Source of the DNA: a virus | IMG/VR virus record: IMGVR_UViG_3300042924_004685 | Span: 1-26,449 of that record | Length of the DNA: 26,449 nt | Reading direction: 5' to 3' (one strand) | In this document: one piece after another, positions 1 to 5,870 of the stretch | Position numbering within the stretch: position 1 is the stretch's first letter | Layout: each line of letters begins with the position of its first letter | Program-made: the position numbers and the translations under genes | The notes under the pieces: generated by a model | The model's input: only the letters and a program-made list of their open reading frames with translations | What the model was told of the DNA's origin: nothing | The model's database searches: none

Positions 1-40
1 CGAACGGAAACTTACACCACCTACAGCAGAGGAATGGAGA

Positions 41-298
41 ATGCGTAACCGTGAAGCCCGTGCTAAGAAACAAACAGAGTTAGCTGAACAGATAGCTGAC
101 CGTATTACACCGGTGAACTGCTCCACTATTATGACCGTAGCTGATAAGATAAAGGAAATTGCAGACCACATTGGGTTCTGGAAGAGACACGATATACAGG
201 TTCCGGCTATGAATATCATTGAACTGCAGAACCATATCCATGAGTTGCAGACTTATCTTGTTCGTTTAGAAGAAACTGCTATTGGAATGCATGACTAA
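41..298 (+). CDS. Small helical protein, possibly 5'-truncated by the window edge
   Basis: I do not recognise this 85-residue protein. It starts with a basic, charged stretch (MRNREARAKKQTELAEQ) and continues with helices and a leucine-rich end (ELQNHIHELQTYLVRLEE) that could form a coiled coil. GAGG lies 8 bases before the ATG at 41. However, the same frame stays open leftwards to the first bases of the window and reads plausibly as protein (ending TPPTAEEWR just before this Met), so the true start may lie outside the window. The next gene follows after 48 bases. Confidence 0.6.
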   Translation: MRNREARAKKQTELAEQIADRITPVNCSTIMTVADKIKEIADHIGFWKRHDIQVPAMNIIELQNHIHELQTYLVRLEETAIGMHD

Positions 299-319
299 TC
301 ATTGTTAGTATAGTATTAT

Positions 320-339
320 TATTTTAATTACCGTAAGGA
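320..339 (+). promoter_or_regulatory. T-rich/TACCG/GGA leader, copy 1
   Basis: ATTTTAATTACCGTAAGGA sits 8-27 bases before the ATG at 347. It is one of twelve copies of a leader made of a T-rich tract, TACCG or a close variant, and a GGA Shine-Dalgarno core. Confidence 0.6.
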
Positions 340-346
340 AACAACC

Positions 347-613
347 ATGAACTTGAACCAAGAAGCCGAATTGCAAAGTGCTATTACACACTATGAGAAC
401 CTTGTTCTGCAAGTTATGCAGGTAGATGCTCAGATGAAACTACTTGCTATCAAACGCAGTAGATTGCTTGAAGATATGCTCCAACACCATGAGGAATATA
501 TCGGAGACGAATATGAATTGCGTGGCTACTATGAGGATCTTATTGCTGAGGATGAAGATGAACCAGACTATGTAATTCATCGTGACGAAGAAGATGATGA
601 AGATGGTGAATAA
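347..613 (+). CDS. Small protein with helical N-terminus and very acidic tail
   Basis: This 88-residue protein is not recognised. Residues 1-55 look helical and amphipathic (EAELQSAITHYENLVLQVMQ), suggesting oligomerisation or a partner-binding coil. The last 25 residues are almost all Asp and Glu (EDEDEPDYVIHRDEEDDEDG), giving a strongly negative tail as in some phage proteins that mimic DNA or bind basic host proteins; that role is inference only. It has a copy of the repeated leader just upstream. Confidence 0.75.
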   Translation: MNLNQEAELQSAITHYENLVLQVMQVDAQMKLLAIKRSRLLEDMLQHHEEYIGDEYELRGYYEDLIAEDEDEPDYVIHRDEEDDEDGE

Positions 614-626
614 TCAATAGTATTTT

Positions 627-646
627 TATTTTAATTACCGTGAGGA
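627..646 (+). promoter_or_regulatory. T-rich/TACCG/GGA leader, copy 2
   Basis: TTATTTTAATTACCGTGAGGA lies just before the ATG at 654. It is nearly identical to copy 1, including the following AACAACCATG. Confidence 0.6.
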
Positions 647-653
647 AACAACC

Positions 654-956
654 ATGACAAATACAAAAACAAAAAAGCCGTCATCTATGCTTAGGAATGG
701 CGTATCGCTAATACAATCAAGAATGGGTGGCTATGACTGCGTATTCAAATACCATGACCACTATTGGAAACGCAAGTATGTGCAATTCCATATTGAATCG
801 GTTAATGGTGAACCTGCTGATTGGGTTGGATCATATAAGAAGTATGAGATTCCCGGTTGGAATGGCAAGAAGTTTCTTGATACCCATATCATAGTGAACA
901 GGTCAACATTCAATAAACTAGTAGAATGTGGTGCCTATAAAATTATACAGTATTGA
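654..956 (+). CDS. Hypothetical 100-residue phage protein
   Basis: No family is recognised. After a basic, Thr/Lys-rich N-terminus (MTNTKTKKPSS) the protein is rich in aromatic residues (YDCVFKYHDHYWKRKYVQF and WVGSYKKYEIPGWNG), suggesting a compact beta-rich fold. It has no signal peptide or membrane segment. It follows its neighbour by 40 bases, which hold a repeated leader. The gene ends immediately before a GCCAACTAACAA box and a Bacteroidota-type promoter, so the next gene is probably separately transcribed. Confidence 0.75.
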   Translation: MTNTKTKKPSSMLRNGVSLIQSRMGGYDCVFKYHDHYWKRKYVQFHIESVNGEPADWVGSYKKYEIPGWNGKKFLDTHIIVNRSTFNKLVECGAYKIIQY

Positions 957-957
957 T

Positions 958-1013
958 GCCAACTAACAAAGTAAAATAATGCTTGTATATGTCAGAACTA
1001 TTCCGTATATTTG
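958..1013 (+). promoter_or_regulatory. Bacteroidota-type promoter with upstream box (P1)
   Basis: A GCCAACTAACAAA box (958-970) is followed 24 bases later by a -33-like CTTG (982-985). After 20 bases comes TATATTTG (1006-1013), which fits the Bacteroidota -7 consensus TAnnTTTG. It should drive the gene starting at 1038. Confidence 0.75.
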
Positions 1014-1037
1014 TATATTCAAAATGAGAAACAACCT

Positions 1038-1274
1038 ATGAAAAAGAAACAAGAAACATTCTATCGTCTTACTATCAAAAACTCCATAGATAATACCCAT
1101 GAAGAATACATGGAACCGTTGGCATACCATACGGAAAGTGCTGCTCTTGATAGGGCATATAACTTGCTCGAAGAAAGAGGCGGTATCGGTAGTATGATGC
1201 AGGTGGACTGTGACTATATGTTCTGGTCACAAGACAACACATTGCAGATAGATGTGAAACCCATACTGATATAA
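1038..1274 (+). CDS. Hypothetical 78-residue protein
   Basis: This small soluble protein begins MKKKQETFYRLTIKNS. The ATG at 1038 is preferred over an in-frame start at 1011 because 1011 falls inside the promoter -7 box, and GAGAAAC precedes 1038. The sequence alternates short beta-like strands with a helix (ESAALDRAYNLLEERGG). The layout suggests a small alpha/beta protein, but no family or function can be assigned. The stop is immediately followed by another upstream box and promoter, so this is probably a single-gene transcription unit. Confidence 0.7.
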   Translation: MKKKQETFYRLTIKNSIDNTHEEYMEPLAYHTESAALDRAYNLLEERGGIGSMMQVDCDYMFWSQDNTLQIDVKPILI

Positions 1275-1275
1275 T

Positions 1276-1331
1276 GCCACCTAACAAAGTTAGAAAGTGC
1301 TTGGAATTGACGGATAAATTACTTATATTTG
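1276..1331 (+). promoter_or_regulatory. Bacteroidota-type promoter with upstream box (P2)
   Basis: A GCCACCTAACAAAG box begins at 1276, CTTG is at 1300-1303, and TATATTTG is at 1324-1331 after 20 bases. Downstream bases TATCAAATTTTGACAA match those after P3 and P7. It should drive the gene at 1425 with a leader of roughly 85 bases. Confidence 0.78.
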
Positions 1332-1355
1332 TATATCAAATTTTGACAATAACAC

Positions 1356-1391
1356 GGTAAGTAAAAAACAATTAACAACATCTTACTTACC
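1356..1391 (+). promoter_or_regulatory. Leader hairpin before the 1425 gene
   Basis: GGTAAGTAA (1356-1364) is perfectly complementary to TTACTTACC (1383-1391), giving a 9-bp stem with an A-rich 18-base loop in the 5' leader of the next gene. It could stabilise the mRNA or control translation. No T-tract follows, so it is not an intrinsic terminator. Confidence 0.55.
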
Positions 1392-1424
1392 ACATTTACA
1401 ATACCCTATTACAGGAGTGCTACT

Positions 1425-1691
1425 ATGGCTAAGTCCACATCATCAACCCCAGTTTACGCTCGTTCAAATGGCCAGAAGGTTGCTATTGCAACTATGAACG
1501 AAAACCATTTGCGTAATGTTCTTTTGAACTATGTAAACAACGGTAAACCTAATGGACGCAAAACAACATGGACATCATCTGATGGAAAGAGAGTTTCTAT
1601 CGCATCCATGAATGTTGGCTATCTTCGCAATGCACTTGCTTCTATCGTTACCCCATCCGGTAAAATTAGAACAAGTACAACATCACGCTAA
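1425..1691 (+). CDS. Small basic protein with two tandem repeats
   Basis: The protein is 88 residues long and consists mainly of two copies of one unit. The first copy (about residues 14-37) contains SNGQKVAIATMNENHLRNVL and the second (about 51-75) contains SDGKRVSIASMNVGYLRNAL. The shared pattern is S-(N/D)-G-x-(K/R)-V-x-I-A-x-M-N-x-x-(H/Y)-L-R-N-x-L. Such M-x-x-x-(H/Y)-L-x-N-A units occur in small phage proteins, but I know no established function. The product is basic (a Lys/Arg-rich tail after GKIRTSTTSR), so nucleic-acid binding is possible. It has its own promoter and leader hairpin, and it is followed directly by a structured-RNA candidate. Confidence 0.78.
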   Translation: MAKSTSSTPVYARSNGQKVAIATMNENHLRNVLLNYVNNGKPNGRKTTWTSSDGKRVSIASMNVGYLRNALASIVTPSGKIRTSTTSR

Positions 1692-1703
1692 TCATGCGTG
1701 ATT

Positions 1704-1910
1704 GATAGGTGAACCTAAGAGGACTCTAAGAGTCAATGGTTGGCAGTAACCTATCTGGTCGGACATGATGGAAGGCAAGTCAAACGGTTTCGTTTACTGA
1801 TGGTTTCGATTACCTCCATGTCCACAAATGAACTCCTTAGAAAACAATACCGGTGTAGACGGCACGGCTGATGGCTCCCCTGCCACAATCTATAAGGCCA
1901 CTACATCGGT
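1704..1910 (+). ncRNA. Candidate structured RNA with three successive long-range helices
   Basis: There is no convincing ORF here, but strong complementarity is present. GATAGGT (1704-1710) pairs with ACCTATC (1749-1755) and encloses the hairpin GACTC/GAGTC (1722-1734). GGACATG (1761-1767) pairs with CATGTCC (1817-1823) and encloses AAACG/CGTTT (1782-1795). ACCGGTGTAG (1849-1858) pairs with CTACATCGGT (1901-1910) over 10 bp with one G-U, enclosing GGCA/TGCC (1861-1884). A T-rich run follows at 1911-1921. It could be an independent non-coding RNA or a long structured leader of the 1969 gene. It does not match an RNA class I know. Confidence 0.5.
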
Positions 1911-1968
1911 ATTTCTTTTTTACTTTGACGGTAACTATATTACATATACAGTATAAGGAATAACAACC

Positions 1969-2589
1969 ATGAGCAACGGAATCTATCTAACACTTGAACA
2001 ATACAAAGACAAAGACTTACCGCTAACAATAACGATCAATGGGCATACATACCATTCCCAATTTGCACTTGCTACTGCACAGGCAACATACTTTGAAATG
2101 GGTAAACAACATGGCATGGAATTGGGTGGTGATAAAACCTATTCCGATAAAGACATGACTCGATATGGTCATGCATGGTATGACGAAGGGTATACGAAAG
2201 GATATGATGACGGTATCAGTAAAATAAACTTGAATACCGAACCAGTTGAACAAACAGAACTATCAAAAGAATACGATAAAGGATTTACCAAAGGATATGA
2301 AGAAGGATTTGAAGAAGGTAAGAGTGAAGGATATGAGATTGGTAAGAAAGCCAACGGTATCAGTAAAAAAGAAATACCAGGTGAATACCTTGCACATATA
2401 GAAGAAGCAAGACTTGAAGGATATAAGGAAGGATATAGCGATGCTAAAGAAGGTGGACAAGCTGAAGGATATGAAGATGGTCCCGAACAAACTGAATACG
2501 CTAAAGGATATGAAGAAGGATATGCTGAAGGAAAGGAAGCAGGATTTGAAGAAGGATTTATGAACTTGAGATTTCTCATCAAGAAGTAA
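1969..2589 (+). CDS. G-Y-x-E-G repeat protein
   Basis: The protein is 206 residues. Residues 1-65 form a unique domain (MSNGIYLTLEQYKDKDLPLT). From about residue 66 onwards it is dominated by short repeats of the form G-(Y/F)-x-(E/K/D)-G, such as YDKGFTKGYEEGFEEGKSEG and KGYEEGYAEGKEAGFEEG. Similar glycine-spaced repeats occur in Yae1-like and FliH-like proteins, where small-residue spacing allows close helix packing, but no orthology is claimed. The charge is strongly mixed Lys/Glu. The start follows AAGGAATAACAACC. The gene lies between two helix-rich non-coding stretches, which may mean RNA association, but this is inference. Confidence 0.75.
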   Translation: MSNGIYLTLEQYKDKDLPLTITINGHTYHSQFALATAQATYFEMGKQHGMELGGDKTYSDKDMTRYGHAWYDEGYTKGYDDGISKINLNTEPVEQTELSKEYDKGFTKGYEEGFEEGKSEGYEIGKKANGISKKEIPGEYLAHIEEARLEGYKEGYSDAKEGGQAEGYEDGPEQTEYAKGYEEGYAEGKEAGFEEGFMNLRFLIKK

Positions 2590-2590
2590 G

Positions 2591-2830
2591 GTGGTGAGTA
2601 TCTAGAGACTACCACATAGACGAGGGCATCTTTCTTAAAACACCTGTGGTCTGAATACGATTGATGCCCAAGTCCCGGTTATATGAATGACATACCATTC
2701 GGTAAGTGTGTATATCGGTGTTAGTGAATGAGACATCATACGGCAATGGTGTTCCCTGGATGATAGAGCCAGACTGTTATGCGCGTATGCGCGAGGCAGG
2801 ACAGGAGGACAGGGCTGATCACACACCAGT
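2591..2830 (+). ncRNA. Second candidate structured RNA downstream of the repeat protein
   Basis: This stretch lacks a good gene but contains several helices. GTGGT(G)AGT/ACTACCAC (2591-2615) forms the first. GGGCATC (2624-2630) pairs with GATGCCC (2663-2669). Further hairpins are GAATG/CATTC (2685-2700), CTGG/CCAG (2756-2772) inside a possible CCCTG/CAGGG closing helix (2754-2814), and GCGC-GTAT-GCGC (2781-2792). It begins 2 bases after the preceding stop codon and is presumably on the same transcript. The helices were found by eye; no covariation is available. Confidence 0.4.
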
Positions 2831-3028
2831 TCCATTTTCTCCCACATTCACCCACAGTATCATACTTACTACCCACAGGTGTCATATTCATAAATGCCGC
2901 AATAACAAAAACACTAACACATTATCTTTTATTTACATATAGGTGATCAACTCATTGGGCAGTGCTAAAATAATAGTTATGTAAGTATGTAGTCGGTATC
3001 ATAATATATCATTTTAGAGAGAACCCTT
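2831..3028 (+). other. AT-rich spacer without an identifiable gene
   Basis: I see no supported gene here. A reading frame spanning 2706-2942 has an improbable composition and no ribosome binding site. The end of the spacer (GAGAGAACCCTT, from 3015) provides the ribosome binding site of the small membrane-protein gene at 3029. Confidence 0.5.
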
Positions 3029-3196
3029 GTGTCTTTACTTGTTCTTTGTGGTTGGTTATCCTTGTTATTCTATCTAGCATATAGAAGTATTGTGAATAGG
3101 AATGGCCATAGATGGTTAGTCTATCTTGTTATTCCTTATCTTATTCTTCTTATTCTTATATGTGTGTATAGTGTGTATCATGTGTTATTCATATAG
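3029..3196 (+). CDS. Small two-helix membrane protein, GTG start
   Basis: This 55-residue reading frame starts with GTG after AGAGAG. The translation has a first membrane segment (SLLVLCGWLSLLFYLAYRS), a short basic turn (IVNRNGHRW) and a second segment (LVYLVIPYLILLILICVYSV). The positive turn between two hydrophobic helices predicts a hairpin inner-membrane protein with the loop in the cytoplasm. Small membrane proteins are common in phage early regions, where they alter the host envelope or exclude rival phages; the specific role is unknown. It is followed by about 70 bases of AT-rich sequence and then a repeated leader. Confidence 0.6.
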   Translation: MSLLVLCGWLSLLFYLAYRSIVNRNGHRWLVYLVIPYLILLILICVYSVYHVLFI

Positions 3197-3267
3197 TATT
3201 CATATCTTATCCATATAATTGTTTTGATCTTATATCTGTATTCCTTATATTAGCATATACAGTATTT

Positions 3268-3288
3268 TTATTTTAGTTACCGTTGGGA
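3268..3288 (+). promoter_or_regulatory. T-rich/TACCG/GGA leader, copy 3
   Basis: TTATTTTAGTTACCGTTGGGA lies 8 bases before the ATG at 3296, followed by TTTTGTTATG as in copies 4 and 6. Confidence 0.6.
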
Positions 3289-3295
3289 TTTTGTT

Positions 3296-3577
3296 ATGGA
3301 TAATAGAATTACTGGACATCCATTTTGCCAAACCCGTGTTATACACATACCAATTCTTGATTTCTATGCAGGTGGATATAGATTAGAGTATGATGGTAAA
3401 TACATAACACTATTTGGTAAAAATAAAAACTACAAGGGGTTTAAGTTTAATGACGAAGATGAAGATTGGTTTGAAGAAATGGTTTTAATTCCTGTAGTAG
3501 AAGAAATACGAAAAGCAAGTCCACGAATAATTGAAGTTACAGATACAGAGATTCTTGTAGATTTGGGTTGCGTATAA
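3296..3577 (+). CDS. Hypothetical 93-residue acidic protein
   Basis: The protein is unrecognised. It begins MDNRITGHPFCQTRVIHIPI and contains a beta-rich stretch (YAGGYRLEYDGKYITLFGK) followed by an acidic helix region (NDEDEDWFEEMVLIPVVEEI). The C-terminus (VTDTEILVDLGCV) resembles an edge strand. There is no signal peptide or membrane segment. It is the first of a series of genes at 3296-5045 that are each preceded by the repeated leader. Confidence 0.72.
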   Translation: MDNRITGHPFCQTRVIHIPILDFYAGGYRLEYDGKYITLFGKNKNYKGFKFNDEDEDWFEEMVLIPVVEEIRKASPRIIEVTDTEILVDLGCV

Positions 3578-3623
3578 CTATCTGATAGACGATACTAACA
3601 TTAGTCAATACACAATTACAATT

Positions 3624-3644
3624 ATTATTTTACATACCGTTGGA
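3624..3644 (+). promoter_or_regulatory. T-rich/TACCG/GGA leader, copy 4
   Basis: TTATTTTACATACCGTTGGA lies 8 bases upstream of the ATG at 3653. ACATACCG replaces AGTTACCG, as in copies 5 and 9. Confidence 0.6.
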
Positions 3645-3652
3645 GTTTTGTT

Positions 3653-3865
3653 ATGGTTTTGTTTGAAACAATAAATCCCTATAATAATATGGTGTCTTAC
3701 ATAAATCCAGAATACATTATGGATATAGGAGACTACCGTGATAGTGTCAATAAGGTATATGCCGGTAGTAAGATTCATGTACAAGGTGCTATGATTACAA
3801 CTTACTATGATTATCGTACACCACAAGAGATAGCAGAAGCTATCAACAAATTATATGGAAGATAA
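3653..3865 (+). CDS. Small protein with weak FlbD-like layout
   Basis: The 70-residue product reads MVLFETINPYNNMVSYINPE, then I-x-x-I, a beta stretch around GSKIHVQGAMITTYYDY, and a final helix (TPQEIAEAINKLYGR). The order 'N-P-E-x-I ... G-x-x-I ... T-P-x-E-I-x-x-x-I' resembles small FlbD-like proteins, but the likeness is weak and may be convergent. It is cytoplasmic by composition. Its stop codon lies within the leader of the next gene, so the genes are close-packed. Confidence 0.68.
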   Translation: MVLFETINPYNNMVSYINPEYIMDIGDYRDSVNKVYAGSKIHVQGAMITTYYDYRTPQEIAEAINKLYGR

Positions 3866-3882
3866 TTTTACATACCGTTGGA
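3863..3882 (+). promoter_or_regulatory. T-rich/TACCG/GGA leader, copy 5
   Basis: TAATTTTACATACCGTTGGA overlaps the preceding stop codon and sits 6 bases before the ATG at 3889. Confidence 0.6.
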
Positions 3883-3888
3883 ATCCTT

Positions 3889-4101
3889 ATGAAACATAAA
3901 CTCATTGGTTATGGATTGGCCATAGCAACATTGACCGTATTCTATATTGTGCCTGCAACAAGTGGGTGGAATGTCTTATCTGCATTAGTCTGTCTCATTG
4001 CTGGCATATACTATACCTACAAGGGTGAAATGATATTGGGTATGATATTGTTATTGATTTCATTGATAGTTGATATAGTCTTTAATTGGTATGTAGTGTA
4101 A
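3889..4101 (+). CDS. Small multi-span membrane protein
   Basis: The protein is 70 residues and almost entirely hydrophobic. Likely membrane segments are LIGYGLAIATLTVFYIVPA, VLSALVCLIAGIYYTY and MILGMILLLISLIVDIVF, separated by short loops containing SGWN and KGE. The N-terminus MKHK is basic, so it probably faces the cytoplasm. No function is recognisable; it could be an envelope-modifying or exclusion protein. It has its own leader copy and is followed after 3 bases by the next one. Confidence 0.72.
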   Translation: MKHKLIGYGLAIATLTVFYIVPATSGWNVLSALVCLIAGIYYTYKGEMILGMILLLISLIVDIVFNWYVV

Positions 4102-4104
4102 GCA

Positions 4105-4124
4105 TTGTTTTAGTTACCGTTGGA
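4105..4124 (+). promoter_or_regulatory. T-rich/TACCG/GGA leader, copy 6
   Basis: TTGTTTTAGTTACCGTTGGA lies 8 bases before the ATG at 4133. Confidence 0.6.
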
Positions 4125-4132
4125 GTTTTGTT

Positions 4133-4375
4133 ATGGATATTAGAGAAGAAGTAAACAGTTGTTTAACGAAAAACAAACACGGTTTCACCCGCGATGAATA
4201 TATGAAACTGCTAGAGAACTATCCTGGCATAAACATGGACAGATTTTGGGATGCACTCAATGGTATTACCTGCATGAGTATTGATGGCGAAACCGTTGTG
4301 TTCCACCATGACATTGAGTTGGCTATCCGTTGTGGTATGGAAGATAGAAGTCCAACCATATCAGAATGGGATTGA
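4133..4375 (+). CDS. Hypothetical 80-residue protein
   Basis: No family is recognised. The N-terminal half looks helical and may be a small winged-helix-like unit: MDIREEVNSCLTKNKHGFTR, then DEYMKLLENYPGINMDRFWD, then a beta pair GITCMSIDGETVVFHH. That helix-helix-helix-hairpin order is compatible with a DNA-binding or protein-binding winged helix, but no conserved residues confirm it. The final residues (GMEDRSPTISEWD) are acidic. It is flanked by repeated leaders on both sides. Confidence 0.7.
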   Translation: MDIREEVNSCLTKNKHGFTRDEYMKLLENYPGINMDRFWDALNGITCMSIDGETVVFHHDIELAIRCGMEDRSPTISEWD

Positions 4376-4376
4376 T

Positions 4377-4398
4377 TTTTATTTTAGTTACCGATGGA
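4377..4398 (+). promoter_or_regulatory. T-rich/TACCG/GGA leader, copy 7
   Basis: TTATTTTAGTTACCGATGGA begins right after the previous stop and selects the ATG at 4405 rather than the in-frame 4366. Confidence 0.6.
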
Positions 4399-4404
4399 AT
4401 TGTT

Positions 4405-4590
4405 ATGAGTAAGCAAACAGCAACTACAAACAAACAAAAAGTTATGAAAATAGAATTTCTCTTAAACAGATTGGAAGGCGATTGGTGGTTTGATTTAGGA
4501 ATCAGTTGTCAAAAAACAGATTTTCACCCCAGTAAAAAAATGGTGTTTACGATTGCTTTGGGTTTTGCAACTGTATACATTAGATGGTAA
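4405..4590 (+). CDS. Hypothetical 61-residue protein (MSKQTA start)
   Basis: The start at 4405 is chosen because the leader GGA lies 6 bases upstream; an in-frame ATG at 4366 would lie inside the preceding gene. The protein begins MSKQTATTNKQKVMKIEF, continues LLNRLEGDWWFDLGISC and ends in a hydrophobic strand (MVFTIALGFATVYIRW). Its first six residues equal those of the next gene product, hinting at gene duplication or exchange at the start region. No function is known. Confidence 0.65.
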   Translation: MSKQTATTNKQKVMKIEFLLNRLEGDWWFDLGISCQKTDFHPSKKMVFTIALGFATVYIRW

Positions 4591-4604
4591 AATTACCTAC
4601 GGAG
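4588..4604 (+). promoter_or_regulatory. Leader, variant copy 8
   Basis: AAAATTACCTACGGAG keeps TTACC and GGAG but lacks the full T tract. It overlaps the previous stop and selects ATG 4611 over the in-frame 4584. Confidence 0.5.
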
Positions 4605-4610
4605 ATAACA

Positions 4611-4826
4611 ATGAGTAAGCAAACAGCAGTAGATTGGTTGATGAAAGAATTTTATGGTGAATTACAATATGTTCCAATTACACGATGGGATCGTGTGCAG
4701 GATATATTTCAACGAGCGAAACAAATGGAAGAAGAACTCTTGCTTGAGTATTGGAAAGGTGGTCAAGCATCGGATGATGAAGGTGGTTTATCATTTGATG
4801 TATACCACAATGGTAAGGATGAATAA
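4611..4826 (+). CDS. Small phage protein of the K-x-T-A-V-x-W-L family type
   Basis: The 71-residue product begins MSKQTAVDWLMKEFYGELQY, has a central helix (VQDIFQRAKQMEEELLLEYW) and ends acidic (GGLSFDVYHNGKDE). An initial K-x-T-A-V-x-W-L followed by a helix rich in A-K-x-M-E is familiar to me from small conserved proteins in Bacteroidota phages; the function is unknown. It supports the host assignment but gives no biochemical role. The ATG at 4611 has GGAG 7 bases upstream. Confidence 0.72.
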   Translation: MSKQTAVDWLMKEFYGELQYVPITRWDRVQDIFQRAKQMEEELLLEYWKGGQASDDEGGLSFDVYHNGKDE

Positions 4827-4847
4827 TTATTTTACATACCGAAAGGA
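4826..4847 (+). promoter_or_regulatory. T-rich/TACCG/GGA leader, copy 9
   Basis: TTATTTTACATACCGAAAGGA lies 6 bases before the ATG at 4854. Confidence 0.6.
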
Positions 4848-4853
4848 TTTGCT

Positions 4854-5045
4854 ATGAGTAAGTTAGTTGGCTATAACGGGTTCTTTGCAGTAATAGAACC
4901 AACCAAAGATGATACAGACTTGGACATAAAGGATAAATTCATTGAGATTGCTAAGAACAATTCCATTGAGGATATTTCCGAAATGAAGTTAGAGGATATT
5001 ACCATTGAGGACTGTGAGGTAATGCCAACTAACAATGATGCATAG
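4854..5045 (+). CDS. Hypothetical 63-residue acidic protein
   Basis: This small acidic protein begins MSKLVGYNGFFAVIEPTKDD and then reads DIKDKFIEIAKNNSIEDISE. It may be one strand plus two helices. The last codons (MPTNNDA) overlap the GCCAACTAACAA box of the next promoter, so the gene end and regulatory box share bases, as also happens at 12163. No family is recognised. Confidence 0.65.
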   Translation: MSKLVGYNGFFAVIEPTKDDTDLDIKDKFIEIAKNNSIEDISEMKLEDITIEDCEVMPTNNDA

Positions 5046-5079
5046 TGCTTTGATCTTTCAGAATAATTACTTATATTTG
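5024..5079 (+). promoter_or_regulatory. Bacteroidota-type promoter with upstream box (P3), drives tRNA-Leu
   Basis: GCCAACTAACAA (5024-5035) is followed by TTTG (5049-5052), 19 bases, then TATATTTG (5072-5079). The tRNA begins 19 bases after the -7 box, so this is most likely the tRNA promoter. Confidence 0.82.
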
Positions 5080-5097
5080 TATATCAAAATTGAACAA

Positions 5098-5179
5098 GCG
5101 GATATGGTGAAATTGGCAGTCACGCCAGATTTAGAATCTGGTGGGGAAACCCGTGGGAGTTCGAGTCTCTCTATCCGCA
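5098..5179 (+). tRNA. tRNA-Leu (anticodon UAG)
   Basis: The acceptor stem GCGGATA (5098-5104) pairs with TATCCGC (5172-5178) and the discriminator is A5179. The anticodon arm is CCAGA-TTTAGAA-TCTGG, giving anticodon UAG for leucine CUN codons. A long variable arm (GGGGAAACCC) fits class II tRNA-Leu, and the T-arm loop is TTCGAGT. The CCA end is not encoded (ACA follows). Transcription should come from the promoter directly upstream. Confidence 0.95.
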
Positions 5180-5225
5180 CAAGTAACCATTAAACATTAA
5201 CTATTAACCATTAAGGACTAACGCC

Positions 5226-5576
5226 ATGTTGAAAAAATTCCTCGCCTCTATCCTCGCCCCTATTATTGCAGAAGAACTGCAGAACACAATCGTAAGAATG
5301 GAAGACATTGAACGCGGTATCAATTCATCCCTTGCAGATATAAAGGATGATATGGATGATATTCGCCGTAATGTAGATGACATTGATGCATACAATCTCG
5401 GTAGTAACATTGCTGACTATATTAGTATTGATGAAAGGTCTATTGCCCGTGAGATTGCTGACAATATGGATGATGCCAATTCTGATAATTGGAATGATTT
5501 ATGGTCATCGTTTACCAAGTTAGAACAAAAGATGGATAGCTTGGTATTGTTGTTGGGTAATCAAAACAATCAATAA
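5226..5576 (+). CDS. Coiled-coil-like protein, 116 residues
   Basis: The N-terminus MLKKFLASILAPIIAEELQN forms an amphipathic, hydrophobic helix that might touch a membrane. It is followed by acidic heptad-like helices (RMEDIERGINSSLADIKDDM, DDIRRNVDDIDAYN) and a last helix (WSSFTKLEQKMDSLVLLLG). The pattern suggests an elongated coiled-coil oligomer. AAGGA precedes the start. No homologous family is recognised. It follows tRNA-Leu and may share its transcript. Confidence 0.72.
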   Translation: MLKKFLASILAPIIAEELQNTIVRMEDIERGINSSLADIKDDMDDIRRNVDDIDAYNLGSNIADYISIDERSIAREIADNMDDANSDNWNDLWSSFTKLEQKMDSLVLLLGNQNNQ

Positions 5577-5598
5577 ATTTATTTTAGTTACCGAAGGA
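5577..5598 (+). promoter_or_regulatory. T-rich/TACCG/GGA leader, copy 10
   Basis: TTATTTTAGTTACCGAAGGA lies 9 bases before the GTG start at 5608. Confidence 0.6.
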
Positions 5599-5607
5599 AA
5601 CATAACC

Positions 5608-5865
5608 GTGAACAGAACTATAAAGGATTTCATTACGAATAACTCTATGCACCTGTTTCTCGGTTATGCTGTCCCCGGTTCCTTGGCAGACCGTTATGTT
5701 TCCTACATGGGAAAGAACTACGAGAAGATGGCGGACAGAAAAAGACAGAACACGATAAACTATTTCAATGATGATGGTGAACATATTGCAACCATTGTCC
5801 GTGATAGTCAAGGCATTTTCAAAATGTATTTCGATGATATTACAATAATTCAAATTGAGGAATAA
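5608..5865 (+). CDS. Hypothetical 85-residue protein, GTG start
   Basis: The GTG start is supported by the repeated leader with its GGA. The product (N-terminal NRTIKDFITNNSMHLFLGY) has a helical first half with a basic stretch (EKMADRKRQNTINYF) and a second half that looks like a four-strand sheet (DGEHIATIVRDSQGIFKMYF). It has no membrane segment. It stops 5 bases before the next ATG, indicating co-translation with the 5871 gene. Function unknown. Confidence 0.7.
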   Translation: MNRTIKDFITNNSMHLFLGYAVPGSLADRYVSYMGKNYEKMADRKRQNTINYFNDDGEHIATIVRDSQGIFKMYFDDITIIQIEE

Positions 5866-5870
5866 CAACC

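Noticed and set aside
2169-2615. Long minus-strand frame rich in Ser, Tyr and Pro
   Set aside because: It is the antisense of the G-Y-x-E-G repeats, which automatically yields a Ser/Pro/Tyr repeat; no start signal.
2706-2942. Open frame of 78 codons on the + strand in the helix-rich spacer
   Set aside because: Improbable amino-acid composition (many Cys, His, Thr), no ribosome binding site, and it runs through predicted RNA helices.
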